Below are positions 1 through 11,026 of a stretch of 12,314 nt of DNA, one piece after another. Made by a program: the position numbers and the translations under genes. Each line of letters starts with the position of its first letter. The first letter of the stretch is position 1. Source of the stretch: Leptospira ellisii (GTDB lineage: Bacteria > Spirochaetota > Leptospiria > Leptospirales > Leptospiraceae). The DNA lies in assembly GCF_002811955.1 (NCBI RefSeq), contig NZ_NPEF01000114.1, positions 492-12,805 on the forward strand, in the 5' to 3' direction. Below the pieces are notes generated by a model that did not search any database, was not told the origin of the DNA, and was given only the letters and a program-made list of their open reading frames with translations.

Positions 1-52
1 GGATATGAACGTGGGCGATCTTTTCGAAGGATTTGAACCCTGCCTTCGTGGA
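1..52 (+). repeat. 52 bp inverted copy of acyl-CoA synthetase sequence at left edge
   Basis: Every base from 1 to 52 matches the reverse complement of 3889 down to 3838 (position p pairs with 3890-p); the match breaks at position 53. The repeat starts at the window edge, so it may run further left. The 3838-3889 copy lies in frame inside an intact acyl-CoA synthetase gene, so the left-edge copy is the displaced one. It sits where the first ~60 codons of recA should be. Several bases at the junction (around 47-52, TCGTGGA-like) could belong to either partner, the kind of microhomology left by template switching or by a chimeric read. The match is read directly; the cause is inference. Confidence 0.95.
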
Positions 53-923
53 AATTTACGGTCCGGAATCTTCCGGAAAGACGACTCTGACTCTATCCGC
101 AATCGCCGAAGCCCAAAAACGAGGCGGAGTGGCTGCTTTTATCGATGCAGAACACGCTTTGGATCCATCCTACGCCAAAAAACTGGGAGTCAATATCGAC
201 GAACTTCTGGTTTCTCAGCCGGACAACGGGGAAGAAGCTCTGGAGATCTGCGAATCCTTGGTTCGAAGCAACGCAATCGATCTGATCGTGATCGACTCGG
301 TGGCGGCCCTGGTTCCTAAGGCGGAAATCGAAGGAGATATGGGGGATTCCCATATGGGATTGCAAGCCAGACTGATGTCCCAAGCGCTTCGTAAATTAAC
401 CGGAACCATTGCAAAATCAAAAACCGTAGTCATTTTTATCAACCAAATCAGGATGAAAATCGGGGTAATGTTCGGTTCTCCGGAAACCACCACGGGAGGA
501 AACGCCCTCAAATTCTATTGTTCGGTGCGTTTGGATATCCGTAAGATCGAAACCATCAAAGAAAAGGAGGAATCGATCGGAAACCGGGTCCGGGTAAAAG
601 TCGTCAAAAACAAGATGGCTCCGCCGTTCCGTCAGGCCGAATTCGACATAATCTTCAACGCGGGAATCAGTCGAGAAGGTTCTCTGGTTGACCTTGGTGT
701 AAAACATGATATCATTAGTAAGGCCGGGGCATGGTATTCTTATAATACGGAAAAAATCGGACAGGGCAAAGACGCCGCCAAAGAGTTTTTGAAAAACAAC
801 CCCGACATTGCGTTTACAGTCGAGAATATGATTCGCGATTTGAACGGTCTGCCTTTGCTGGAACAACAGGAAAAAAAGTCCCGCAAAGAAAAAGAAGATA
901 AATTGGAGCAGGCCGCAGGTTGA
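48..923 (+). CDS. recA: RecA recombinase, 5'-truncated at a junction
   Basis: RecA forms an ATP-dependent filament on single-stranded DNA, carries out homologous strand exchange and triggers LexA self-cleavage in the SOS response. Homology starts at the Val-Glu-Ile-Tyr codons at 48. Counting from there, the Walker A motif GPESSGKT follows within five residues, then IDAEHALD, the Walker B stretch [10 protein letters not shown], the L1 DNA-binding loop ([18 protein letters not shown]) and the L2 loop ([21 protein letters not shown]). The C-terminal domain ends in a mixed-charge tail ([10 protein letters not shown]) rather than the clearly acidic tail of E. coli RecA. About 60 N-terminal residues are missing: the polymerisation helix and the start of the core. 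A TTG at 33 gives an open frame, but its first five codons come from the inverted synthetase fragment, so it is not a true start. An intrinsic terminator follows 30 bp after the stop. Identity is certain; whether the truncation exists in the organism is doubtful. Confidence 0.95.
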   Translation: MEIYGPESSGKTTLTLSAIAEAQKRGGVAAFIDAEHALDPSYAKKLGVNIDELLVSQPDNGEEALEICESLVRSNAIDLIVIDSVAALVPKAEIEGDMGDSHMGLQARLMSQALRKLTGTIAKSKTVVIFINQIRMKIGVMFGSPETTTGGNALKFYCSVRLDIRKIETIKEKEESIGNRVRVKVVKNKMAPPFRQAEFDIIFNAGISREGSLVDLGVKHDIISKAGAWYSYNTEKIGQGKDAAKEFLKNNPDIAFTVENMIRDLNGLPLLEQQEKKSRKEKEDKLEQAAG

Positions 924-927
924 CCAC

Positions 928-985
<58 letters not shown>

Positions 986-1032
986 AGTTACAGCTTTTTC
1001 CCCGGATTAAATTCTCTCTTAAAAAGAGGATT

Positions 1033-2049
1033 ATGGCAGAAATCAGCATCTTAGGCGCGGGCGGGTTTACCGGTAAGGAACTTCTTTCCCTGCTTTCACA
1101 TCAACCAACGCACCAAGTGGTTCATATCACGAGCGATAAACTCGCCGGGAAAACCCTTTCGGAAGTGTTTCCGGAAATTCCGTTTCCTAAAAATCTGACC
1201 TTTCAAAAACACGAAGATCCCCTTCCCCGCGGATCGTTAGTCGTGCTTGCCGTCCCGAACGAGGTTTCGATCGAATCCGCTCCCAAGTTCTTGGACGCAG
1301 GTCACAAAGTGATCGATCTTTCCGGAGTGTACCGACTTCATAACGAAGCGATATTCGAAAAAGCTTATAAACTCAAACATACGAAATTCTCCTACGTGGA
1401 CAAAGCGGTATTCGGAATTCCGGAAATGTTCCGGGATAAACTTGCCGGAGCCGACTTCGTTTCCAATCCGGGATGTTTTTCCACGTCGGTGATCCTTCCC
1501 GTATTTTTGTTAAACGGACTTAGAAAAAATCTCAAACCTCGCATCGTCGCGGATTCCAAATCCGGAGTTTCCGGCGCGGGGGGGAGAACCGAAGACGCCG
1601 GATATTCCTATACGGGAGTGTACGAAAACTTCCGCGCTTATAAGGTGACCACTCACCAACACGAACCTGAAATTCGGGAATACGTTTTTGCGAAATCGGG
1701 CCTGCCCGAACCGGAGATCGTGTTCATTCCTCATCTGCTTCCCGTATATCGTGGAATTTTATCCACGATCGTTTTGGAATTCGAATCCGAACCGGCCTCC
1801 GATCCTATGGAAACCCTGCTCGCATCTGCGCAAAACGAACCGTTTCTTAGAATCCGCAAAACGCCGGAGGAAATCGAACTCAAAAAAGTGCAGAACACGA
1901 ACTTTTTGGACGTATCCCTCCGCCGAAGAGAGAACACGTTAGTCGTCGTTTCCGCCTTGGACAACTTGGTCAAGGGCGCGGCGGGACAAGCGCTTCAAAA
2001 CATCAACCTAATGACCGGAACTCCGGAAACGATCGGATTGCTTCCGTAA
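1033..2049 (+). CDS. argC: N-acetyl-gamma-glutamyl-phosphate reductase
   Basis: This cytoplasmic enzyme catalyses the third step of arginine biosynthesis, the NADPH-dependent reduction of N-acetylglutamyl-5-phosphate to the semialdehyde. The 338-residue length fits the usual ~345 of the standard type. The N-terminus carries a Rossmann dinucleotide loop, GAGGFTG (residues 8-14). The catalytic cysteine is Cys148 in [17 protein letters not shown] (175-184) and THQHEPEI (207-214) are the conserved substrate-site segments, and [11 protein letters not shown] (231-241) is typical of the family. [10 protein letters not shown] near the C-terminus is the usual cofactor-contacting motif. The ATG at 1033 is preceded by AGAGGA at 1025-1030, a purine-rich ribosome binding site at short spacing. 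The gene begins a rightward unit, with the acyl-CoA synthetase starting 21 bp after its stop. No other arg gene lies in the window, so the gene is separated from the rest of its pathway here. Confidence 0.96.
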   Translation: MAEISILGAGGFTGKELLSLLSHQPTHQVVHITSDKLAGKTLSEVFPEIPFPKNLTFQKHEDPLPRGSLVVLAVPNEVSIESAPKFLDAGHKVIDLSGVYRLHNEAIFEKAYKLKHTKFSYVDKAVFGIPEMFRDKLAGADFVSNPGCFSTSVILPVFLLNGLRKNLKPRIVADSKSGVSGAGGRTEDAGYSYTGVYENFRAYKVTTHQHEPEIREYVFAKSGLPEPEIVFIPHLLPVYRGILSTIVLEFESEPASDPMETLLASAQNEPFLRIRKTPEEIELKKVQNTNFLDVSLRRRENTLVVVSALDNLVKGAAGQALQNINLMTGTPETIGLLP

Positions 2050-2070
2050 CGAACAACAAATAGAACGAAT

Positions 2071-3997
<1,927 letters not shown>

Positions 3998-4008
<11 letters not shown>

Positions 4009-4639
4009 CCCGAAGGATACCCTTCTTTGTTCCGCAATCGCCGCCGAATCGGATAGAATCGCAGCGGAAGGAAAAATCGAAACCTTTCTCTGCGGAATCG
4101 GAAATTTGGAGGCGGGTCTACGTCTCTGGGAATTTCTTTCCGATTTAAAACGAAACGGACGGAACCTTCCGGCGAGAATTCTTTTCGTGGGTTCGGCGGG
4201 AGTTTATCCCTGGATTCATCCCCGTTTTTGGAAAGGTAGGTTCGGTCATTCGTACGAAATCCAAATCCAAGAATTGGCTAAAATCGAAAAAAGAATCCGC
4301 GTCCCCGAACTCGTGCCCGATTCCCTCGCCTTTGAAAATCCCTTCGCCGCTTCCGGCGGAAACGAGGAACTCCTGATTTCCAAAACGAACGCCACCGGTT
4401 CCGTAACGATCGAAGCCGTAAGCGGAAGAGCGTTGGAATATCTCCGCGAAAACGATCTCGCCTTCGAGAATATGGAATGTTGGGGATTGGCCTCCGTTTG
4501 TTCCCGTTTCGGAATTCCCTTCGGTGCGTTATTCGCTCTTACCAACGGAGTGGGACCGAACGGCAGCGAGGAATGGAGATCCAACTATCGATTTGAATCG
4601 AATCGACTTCAGGATTGGATCCTATCTCTTCTTGTTTGA
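3998..4639 (+). CDS. Nucleosidase of the futalosine hydrolase / MTA-SAH nucleosidase superfamily
   Basis: The 213-residue protein has the plan of the purine nucleoside phosphorylase/nucleosidase fold: an N-terminal Ala-Ala-Glu (Glu17, where these enzymes place a catalytic Glu), the Gly-Ile-Gly-Asn loop (33-36), VGSAGVYP (64-71) and ENMECWGLAS (157-166), where Met159-Glu160 should hold the ribose. LTNGVGPNGSEEW (181-193) has Asn183 where MTA/SAH nucleosidase has its general-acid Asp. That pattern, with the downstream Trp, is closer to MqnB, which splits hypoxanthine from futalosine in the alternative menaquinone pathway. Cys161 replaces the usual Gly after Met-Glu. MqnB activity is inferred; another nucleosidase activity is possible, so I give no firm gene symbol. 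The start lies inside the end of the synthetase gene (11 bp overlap, different frame), which suggests translational coupling. Its stop overlaps the oppositely oriented phospholipase gene by 18 bp. Confidence 0.75.
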
Positions 4640-6394
4640 ATTCCTTTTACCCGGATAAAAAAGATCGTAGATTTCCTCCAGGTGTTTTTCCGCCTCTTCC
4701 TCTCCTTTCCGGATGATTTCCCGAAAACGACCGAAATCGAAAAACGAATATTCCTCGATGTGCAGATTGATGAACAGATCCATCTTATCCTTTCTGAGCC
4801 GAGTGATCTCCCTCCCTTCCAAGGTAATGGCCCTTCCCATAATCTTGAGAATCGGAGGATACTTTAAATCCTCCCATAAATTCTTAAAGAAGGATTTACC
4901 CGTGATCTTTCTGTCTTCGAGAAGCCGAACGATAGCCTCGTCTCGAAGCGGGGAAACGTTCGCGGAAAGGATGATATCTGCGCCCTTTTGTCGGATTAAA
5001 TTCTCCGGAACGTTGTTGATAACGCCCCCGTCCACGAGCAGATGATCCCCGTGAAATACGGGAGGAAACATACCCGGCAGACTCATGGCAGCGGCGAGGG
5101 CTTCCCAAACCGGACCGCGATCCATTACGTATTCCTCCCCGCTATGAAGATCCACCGCCGAGGTGACGAAGGGAATTTTCAGATCCTCGATCAGCGTAGA
5201 ACCGAACGCGTCCTTGAGCATACGATTCATCTTTTTTCCCTTGAAAAAAGAAACGAGAGGAACGGTAGGATCGAACGGTTTATCCAATCCTCCGAAAAAT
5301 TTATAGATCATCTTATGGATCGTATCCGTATTCTCCCCGCGCGCGGATAAGGCTCCGATCACCGCGCCGAAAGACGCTCCGGAAACGAAGTCCACTTTTA
5401 TATTCTCTCTTTCTAATACTCTTAGAAGCCCTACGTGCGCCAAAGCGCGCGCACCTCCGCCGCCTAACGCGAGTCCTCTGGTCCGGGAGACGAGATATCT
5501 GCCGAAAGTCTCCTCCTGATGAAAGATCTTCTGATGTTTTACGCTGTCCTCCGGAAGGATCGAACTCGAGGAGTCGATATAACGGATCGTCCTTCCGGCA
5601 AAATTGCGGATTCTCGAACGGAAATACGTAAGAATCTCCGTTTTCTTTTTTTGATTCCTTTCGGGATTGTCCTCCCAAAAGACGATTTGGTCCGCCTGAA
5701 AGACGAGTTTATCCAATTCCGGTTTTAAACCGGGGGTTTGAAAATAAAGATGGATCACGGGAAACCGATTCCGCAGCTGAGACAACTTTCGGATGGAATC
5801 CTGAAGGCTTTCTTTTTCGAAGGATTCCATGGAAATCAAAGTCATCTTTCCTTCGTGCGAATTACCCCCGATCTTTACGATGGAAGCCAGCTTATCCTTA
5901 TATCCTTGAACGGTTTCCAAAGGGATATGACAGATCATCCTGCGCGGTACCGAGGAGAGTTTATCCTCCGGTTCCAGATGTTCCCGAAAACGATTGCTCA
6001 TCAGTCGGATTAAATTTCCGGAAAGGATCTGTTCCTTTTCGGCTAGTTTGAGAAAAAAATGCCCGTCCAAAACATACAACAACGAATCCATCACGGCTAC
6101 CGCGGAACCCGCGTGTTGTGTCCGGGTCATCAGGCTATTTTCGGCGAAAAATTCACCTTCTCCCAAATACTTCACCGCTTTTCCCGATTCTCCGAACGTC
6201 AACATCACTTCGCCGTGCCGAACGATGAATAACTTATCCGATAAGTCCCCTCGATAGTAGATGACGTCGTGGTTATAGACGTTTCTTTCCTCAATGTTCT
6301 GATAGATGCGGGTCAAAACCGCGGGAGACAATTTTTGAAAAAGGGAAATTCCCGAAAGAAATTTCAGAATCTCTGGATGAATTTTTCGTGCCAT
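4622..6394 (-). CDS. Patatin-like phospholipase with N-terminal cyclic-nucleotide-binding domain (NTE-like)
   Basis: A probable serine lipid esterase of the neuropathy-target-esterase type. Residues ~15-135 form a cyclic-nucleotide-binding/CRP-like beta-barrel (FIVRHGEVML, YLGEGEFFAENSL). The middle section (~150-290) resembles the linker found between these domains in NTE-type proteins (for example QADQIVFW). The patatin domain runs from ~306: oxyanion loop GGGGAR (311-316), nucleophile Ser341 in GASFG, and the catalytic Asp455 in DGG. Both residues of the Ser-Asp dyad are present, so it should be active. I see no signal peptide or transmembrane helix, so a cytoplasmic or membrane-peripheral site is likely. 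Substrate (phospholipid, lysophospholipid or acyl ester) cannot be read, and nucleotide binding may be lost as in many such domains. The gene stands alone, leftward, with no Shine-Dalgarno before its ATG, and converges on the nucleosidase gene with an 18 bp overlap. Confidence 0.9.
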   Translation of the reverse strand: MARKIHPEILKFLSGISLFQKLSPAVLTRIYQNIEERNVYNHDVIYYRGDLSDKLFIVRHGEVMLTFGESGKAVKYLGEGEFFAENSLMTRTQHAGSAVAVMDSLLYVLDGHFFLKLAEKEQILSGNLIRLMSNRFREHLEPEDKLSSVPRRMICHIPLETVQGYKDKLASIVKIGGNSHEGKMTLISMESFEKESLQDSIRKLSQLRNRFPVIHLYFQTPGLKPELDKLVFQADQIVFWEDNPERNQKKKTEILTYFRSRIRNFAGRTIRYIDSSSSILPEDSVKHQKIFHQEETFGRYLVSRTRGLALGGGGARALAHVGLLRVLERENIKVDFVSGASFGAVIGALSARGENTDTIHKMIYKFFGGLDKPFDPTVPLVSFFKGKKMNRMLKDAFGSTLIEDLKIPFVTSAVDLHSGEEYVMDRGPVWEALAAAMSLPGMFPPVFHGDHLLVDGGVINNVPENLIRQKGADIILSANVSPLRDEAIVRLLEDRKITGKSFFKNLWEDLKYPPILKIMGRAITLEGREITRLRKDKMDLFINLHIEEYSFFDFGRFREIIRKGEEEAEKHLEEIYDLFYPGKRNSNKKR

Positions 6395-6403
6395 AGAACG
6401 CGG

Positions 6404-6435
6404 TTGACTCTAAATCAATACGACTAGAATGTAAA
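6404..6435. promoter_or_regulatory. Candidate overlapping divergent promoters
   Basis: Rightward, TTGACT (6404-6409) and TAGAAT (6425-6430) resemble -35/-10 boxes with a short 15 bp spacer and could serve the DUF4254 gene at 6522. Leftward, TTTACA (complement of 6430-6435) and TAGAGT (complement of 6407-6412) are 17 bp apart and would start transcription about six bases before the phospholipase ATG, giving an almost leaderless mRNA. The two candidates occupy the same DNA. Matches are partial and only by eye. Confidence 0.3.
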
Positions 6436-6521
6436 GGATTTCTCAAAGCCCGGGTTTCGAATCGGAACGCTTTCGGTGCTTTTCTCTTGATTTTCTGGCT
6501 CCTCGCCCGAAGTTATACACA

Positions 6522-7120
6522 ATGACCTTACAAGCGAACTCCGTCGTGTCCGTTTTCCGTCAGTCCGTCGTGGATTGGCATAAAAAGGAGTCGACTTCTC
6601 CCAATCCGTTTCCGGCCGACAGCATAGAATCCATTCTTTACAGTAAAAATCAGATCGATACGATCCAATGGCACGTCGAAGACGAAATCCGTAGACCGGA
6701 TCTTCCGGACAAGGAATTGGTGGGATTCAAACGGCAGATCGACAAGCTCAATCAGGAACGGACGGATCTGGTGGAAATTCTCGACGACAGAATATCGGCC
6801 GTATATAAGGATGTCGCCCGAAAACCGGGAGCGCGCATGAACTCGGAGACACCCGCCTGGCTCATCGACCGAATGAGCATTTTGGAACTGAAAATCTATC
6901 ATATGGAAGAACAGACCCAAAGAAAGGACGCTGACCAGACGCATATCGGAGCTTGCAGACGGAAGTTGGATGTCCTATTGGAACAAAGGGACGATCTCTC
7001 CCGATGTCTCGACGAACTTTTGGACGATCTTCGCACGGGTGATAAGTTCTACAAGGTTTACAGACAGATGAAGATGTACAACGATCAAAACCTGAACCCT
7101 TCCCTGTATTCCAAAAAATC

Positions 7121-7124
<4 letters not shown>
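6522..7124 (+). CDS. DUF4254 family protein
   Basis: A 200-residue soluble, charged and mostly helical protein of the DUF4254 family, of unknown function. Supporting segments are the N-terminal YSKNQIDTIQWHVEDEIRRP (40-59), which fits the family pattern of Asn, Trp, Glu-Asp and Arg-Arg-Pro, and SETPAWLIDRMSILELKIYH (108-127). Segments around 65-100 and 140-172 are rich in Leu, Glu, Arg and Asp and could form coiled coils. There is no signal peptide, membrane segment or obvious catalytic motif. Its stop overlaps the start of the GT9 glycosyltransferase as ATGA, so the two are very likely translated together. DUF4254 genes often sit beside sugar-transferase genes in other bacteria, which suggests a partner role in surface-glycan assembly; that role is inference. 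The ATG at 6522 lacks a clear Shine-Dalgarno sequence. Confidence 0.8.
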
Positions 7125-8182
<1,058 letters not shown>

Positions 8183-8199
8183 TTCGACGAAATTGGAAA

Positions 8200-8220
8200 C
8201 CGCACGTAAAACGGGTGCGG
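8200..8220. terminator. Hairpin between convergent glycosyltransferase genes, possible terminator
   Basis: A GC-rich 6 bp perfect stem (CCGCAC at 8200-8205 with GTGCGG at 8215-8220) encloses a 9-base loop, midway between the stops of the GT9 and GT4 genes. Read leftward it is followed at once by TTTCCAATTT, a weak U-tract; read rightward the next T-run begins about 12 bases later. A weak terminator for the leftward GT4 gene is plausible. The rest of 8183-8256 is AT-rich and includes the palindrome TTTTATAAAA. Confidence 0.4.
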
Positions 8221-8256
8221 ATTCGACATTCAATTTTTATAAAATAAGAAAACGGT

Positions 8257-9567
8257 CTATTCGAAATATCTCAAAAACTGATCCAAGGGATCGGGAAGAG
8301 AAAAGAGCATGTTGATCAGCGTGTTTCTTTTCTTTTTGTTCTTCACGCTGGCGACGGTCTTATACACTTCCTCCATCTTATCCACACAGGCGCTCATCTC
8401 GTGCCCTTTGGAGATGGCGATGGATTCCTCCGAAAATTTTTCATAGAGAGCCGGGTCCTTCAGGATGGCGACCGCTTTGTCGGCGATGCCTTGAACGTCG
8501 AAGGCTTTCGCGATATATCCGTTTTTTCCGTCGTGGATCAATTCCGGAATAGCGAAGGAATCCACTCCGACTGCGGGAAGTCCGCAGGCAACCGACTCCA
8601 GAATCACGAGTCCCTGCGTTTCCATCGTGGAGGCCGTGAGAAAAAGGTCGTATTTCGGATATTCCGCGGGAAGGGATTCGCGTTTGATAAAACCGGTGAA
8701 CGTCACCGCATTCTCCAAACCCAAATTTTGCGCCTGAACCTTCAGGGAAGGAAGGGCCGGTCCGTCGCCGATGATGGTCAACGTCGTTTCGGGAATCCGA
8801 TCGTGAATCAGCTTAAACGCGTTCAAAACAACGTCGCAGTTCTTTTCGTAGGAAATCCGCCCCACGTGAAGAAGTTTCGGAGCGGAGGAAAGTTTTTTGA
8901 CCGTTCCCTGAAAACTCGTCAAATCCAAACCGTTGGAAATTACGGCGATTTTCGTTTTTAAACCGAAGTCGCGCAACTGTTTTTCGATCAGGTGAGACGG
9001 AGAGATGATCAGATCACAGCGTTCGTAGATATTGTTCGAAATTTTCAGGATGATCTTCTTGCGGATATTGAATTTGTCGAACTTCTCGATCTTGCTCAAA
9101 TCCTTCATCTTGAGTTTTTTATTCGACTTACTGGCCCTTAAAAAGAGTTTATCGAGTTTCAAAAGTCTGTAAAAGGAAAGATACATATCCTGTTCGGACA
9201 TGAGCGTATGATACGTTCCTATCGTGGGAATCCCGTATTTTTCGGTGGCGTTGATTCCGTACAAACCCAAAAGACCGGGAGTATGAATGTGAACCAGATC
9301 CGGTTCGAATTCCTTGATAATCCGCTTGATTTTACTCGGAGAAGGAAGCACAACCTTGATGTCCGGATAACTCGGAAGATAACCGCTGCGAAAACGTTCG
9401 ATTTGAATCGAATCCCCGATCCTGTCAAAATCCCCTTCTCCGTATTTCGGACAACAGATCAAAAACGAATGCCCTCTTTTGGCGAGAAGTTCCGAGAAAT
9501 TTTTCATCGAAATGGCGACGCCGTCCACCTTAGGAAGAAACGTATCGGAAAAATAAAGAACTCTCAT
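8257..9567 (-). CDS. GT4 family glycosyltransferase (group 1)
   Basis: A 436-residue retaining GT-B glycosyltransferase. The N-terminal Rossmann half opens with [18 protein letters not shown] and includes HIHTPGLLG (93-101) and GTYHT (117-121). The C-terminal donor-binding half shows [12 protein letters not shown] (232-243), IIGDGP (265-270), FTGF (290-293) and the signature Glu-x7-Glu at Glu316/Glu324 (ETQGLVILE). Family members transfer sugars to lipids or glycans; glycolipid or LPS synthesis is likely, but substrate is unknown. The open frame runs 81 codons further upstream to 9810, but I chose the ATG at 9567. AGGAGA lies five bases before it, the domain begins exactly there, and the upstream extension is basic, low-quality sequence overlapping the divergent gene. 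The region ~140-175 is very lysine-rich. No membrane helix is visible, so membrane association would be peripheral. Confidence 0.92.
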   Translation of the reverse strand: MRVLYFSDTFLPKVDGVAISMKNFSELLAKRGHSFLICCPKYGEGDFDRIGDSIQIERFRSGYLPSYPDIKVVLPSPSKIKRIIKEFEPDLVHIHTPGLLGLYGINATEKYGIPTIGTYHTLMSEQDMYLSFYRLLKLDKLFLRASKSNKKLKMKDLSKIEKFDKFNIRKKIILKISNNIYERCDLIISPSHLIEKQLRDFGLKTKIAVISNGLDLTSFQGTVKKLSSAPKLLHVGRISYEKNCDVVLNAFKLIHDRIPETTLTIIGDGPALPSLKVQAQNLGLENAVTFTGFIKRESLPAEYPKYDLFLTASTMETQGLVILESVACGLPAVGVDSFAIPELIHDGKNGYIAKAFDVQGIADKAVAILKDPALYEKFSEESIAISKGHEMSACVDKMEEVYKTVASVKNKKKRNTLINMLFSLPDPLDQFLRYFE

Positions 9568-9572
9568 TTTAA

Positions 9573-9578
9573 TCTCCT
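9573..9578 (-). promoter_or_regulatory. Ribosome binding site deciding the GT4 start
   Basis: AGGAGA on the minus strand lies five bases upstream of the ATG at 9567-9565. It is one of the few clear Shine-Dalgarno sequences in the window and fixes the start 243 bp downstream of the longest possible frame. Confidence 0.8.
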
Positions 9579-9606
9579 GGCGGCGGTCGAATTTCGGTCC
9601 GCTGAT

Positions 9607-9620
9607 CCGCGAATTCGCGG
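9607..9620. repeat. 14 bp perfect palindrome in divergent spacer
   Basis: CCGCGAATTCGCGG is its own reverse complement and sits in the 115 bp gap between the divergent GT4 and O-antigen ligase-like genes. It could be a binding site for a dimeric regulator or form a hairpin in the 5' leader of the GT4 mRNA. It is not an intrinsic terminator: rightward it is followed by A residues, and leftward its T-run comes before, not after, the palindrome. No regulator is identified. Confidence 0.6.
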
Positions 9621-9638
9621 AAAAAATATCGAATTTAC

Positions 9639-9660
9639 AATTCTCCGGTTTCCGAGAATT
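9639..9660. repeat. Inverted repeat in divergent spacer
   Basis: Seven-base arms AATTCTC (9639-9645) and GAGAATT (9654-9660) flank an 8-base centre, 23 bp upstream of the O-antigen ligase-like start. In addition, TCGAATTT occurs as a direct repeat at 9587-9594 and 9629-9636, 42 bp apart. The geometry would suit an operator for a dimer, but chance cannot be excluded in such short DNA. Confidence 0.45.
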
Positions 9661-9682
9661 TGGATTCAATCGATTGGAAAAG

Positions 9683-11026
9683 ATGCCTGAACGTCTTAGA
9701 AAAATCACTCTTTTTTTATTTTGCGCCTGCATCGTAACGATAGGCGTATCGGTCTCCTTAAGCCAGGGCTTTTTAGTTCTTGCTTTTCTTGCATCGCTGT
9801 TCCGCCCCAAAACGTCCGGATTTTTGAAGGAGCCGGTGATCGTTTTCGCCCTTTTATTCTTCGGGTGGTATTTCGCTGATTTTTTGATCCACGCGATTTC
9901 CGAAAAAAATTTCTTCGCCTATGCGAAAAGCGCCTGGAACGCCGAGTTAAAGGACTTCTTTCTTTTTAGCGGATTGATCGTCGCCTGGAATCTGCGCAAG
10001 GAGGAATTTCCCTCCGTATGGAAAGCGCTGCGGATCCTGTTTTGGATCCTTTTGATCACGGGAATCGTAGCCAGTTTTTCCCCGATCCGACTTTCCCGTT
10101 TGATCAGCGATTTATATCGTTCTTCTCCGAATTGGAAATTCACACATCCGATGGGACAAATCGCCGGAATCCCTCTGTATCTACCCATCGGTCTGATGAA
10201 CACACATCTCACCTTCGGAGGTTTATTGCAGTTTTTCTTTCCGTTACCTACATTTCTATTCCTAAAATCCCTTTTCGATAAGGACAAGAAAGGATCCGTC
10301 CAAAACGGAATCGTCCTCCTTCTTTTTTTATACGTGGTCTTTTTGAACAACGCGCGTTCCGCCATGCTCGGTGCGTTGTTTTCCTGCATGACCGCCTTTT
10401 TCGTGTTAGGTCCCATCCGAAAGGAACTTCCCACCGCGAGAATACTCGTCGTCGTCGCCGCCTCGTTATCGATTCTTTTGATTTTGGGGATCGGACTTTC
10501 CTTTACGGAAGCCGGTCAAAAGATCACGGATCCGATTTTCGGAAAACAAAAACACACCGATTCCGGAAGGACTTTTATCTGGGATTCTACCTTTCCTTTG
10601 ATCCGGGAAAATCCCGTTACGGGCGTCGGTCCCGGGAATTACAATCGCGAGATCGAAAAATCCAGGACGGAACATTCCGAACGATACCGCGAATTGTATT
10701 ATTTCTACGAGACGACGCAAAGGGGACACGCACACAACGACTACTTCCATCTTTTTGCGGTTTTCGGTTTACCCGCTCTCGTCCTTTTTTTGACCTTTGG
10801 AACATTCATATATCGTAAATTAATTTTTCTGAATCTTCCTTATCGTGAATCCCTGTATTTTTTCGGTCTTTCCGGATTTTTTATCTCCGGTCTGTTTCAG
10901 TGTTATTTTCAGGACGACGAAGTGGTCATACTATTCTGGATTCTTTGCGGGTTTTTGCTGCGGACTTCGAAGGAGACCTCCCTTTTCAACGACGATCGAA
11001 ATTCCGTCCCGAAAGCCTCTCAATAA
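9683..11026 (+). CDS. O-antigen ligase / Wzy-type polymerase family membrane protein
   Basis: A 447-residue polytopic inner-membrane protein of the O-antigen ligase-like superfamily. Such proteins join undecaprenyl-linked glycans to lipid A-core, polymerise repeat units, or glycosylate proteins. By eye there are about ten hydrophobic segments (roughly 8-40, 50-72, 92-104, 116-133, 163-196, 208-224, 226-244, 252-273, 358-378, 390-428). A large loop lies at ~274-357, the usual place for the catalytic periplasmic loop. NNARSAML (222-229) and [14 protein letters not shown] (294-307) supply the conserved arginines, and [12 protein letters not shown] (347-358) carries the conserved His-x-His-Asn. 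I chose the ATG at 9683, preceded by GGAAAA; a TTG at 9674 is an alternative adding three residues. Ligase, polymerase and protein O-glycosylase cannot be told apart from sequence alone. The gene diverges from the GT4 gene and its stop overlaps the PLD-like gene by 7 bp. Confidence 0.85.
   Translation: MPERLRKITLFLFCACIVTIGVSVSLSQGFLVLAFLASLFRPKTSGFLKEPVIVFALLFFGWYFADFLIHAISEKNFFAYAKSAWNAELKDFFLFSGLIVAWNLRKEEFPSVWKALRILFWILLITGIVASFSPIRLSRLISDLYRSSPNWKFTHPMGQIAGIPLYLPIGLMNTHLTFGGLLQFFFPLPTFLFLKSLFDKDKKGSVQNGIVLLLFLYVVFLNNARSAMLGALFSCMTAFFVLGPIRKELPTARILVVVAASLSILLILGIGLSFTEAGQKITDPIFGKQKHTDSGRTFIWDSTFPLIRENPVTGVGPGNYNREIEKSRTEHSERYRELYYFYETTQRGHAHNDYFHLFAVFGLPALVLFLTFGTFIYRKLIFLNLPYRESLYFFGLSGFFISGLFQCYFQDDEVVILFWILCGFLLRTSKETSLFNDDRNSVPKASQ

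Noticed and set aside
5..319. 104-codon rightward open frame beginning in the left-edge repeat
   Set aside because: It is out of frame with recA and its first 16 codons come from the inverted fragment. It is a shadow frame created by the junction.
787..800. Sequence resembling a Leptospira LexA box (TTTG-N5-CAAA)
   Set aside because: It reads TTTG-N5-CAAC, has one mismatch and lies inside the recA coding region. The real SOS control site would be upstream of the missing recA start.
9568..9810. 81-residue N-terminal extension of the GT4 glycosyltransferase
   Set aside because: It is basic and unlike any GT4 N-terminus, overlaps the start of the divergent membrane-protein gene, and a good Shine-Dalgarno sequence with the canonical N-terminus lies at 9567.
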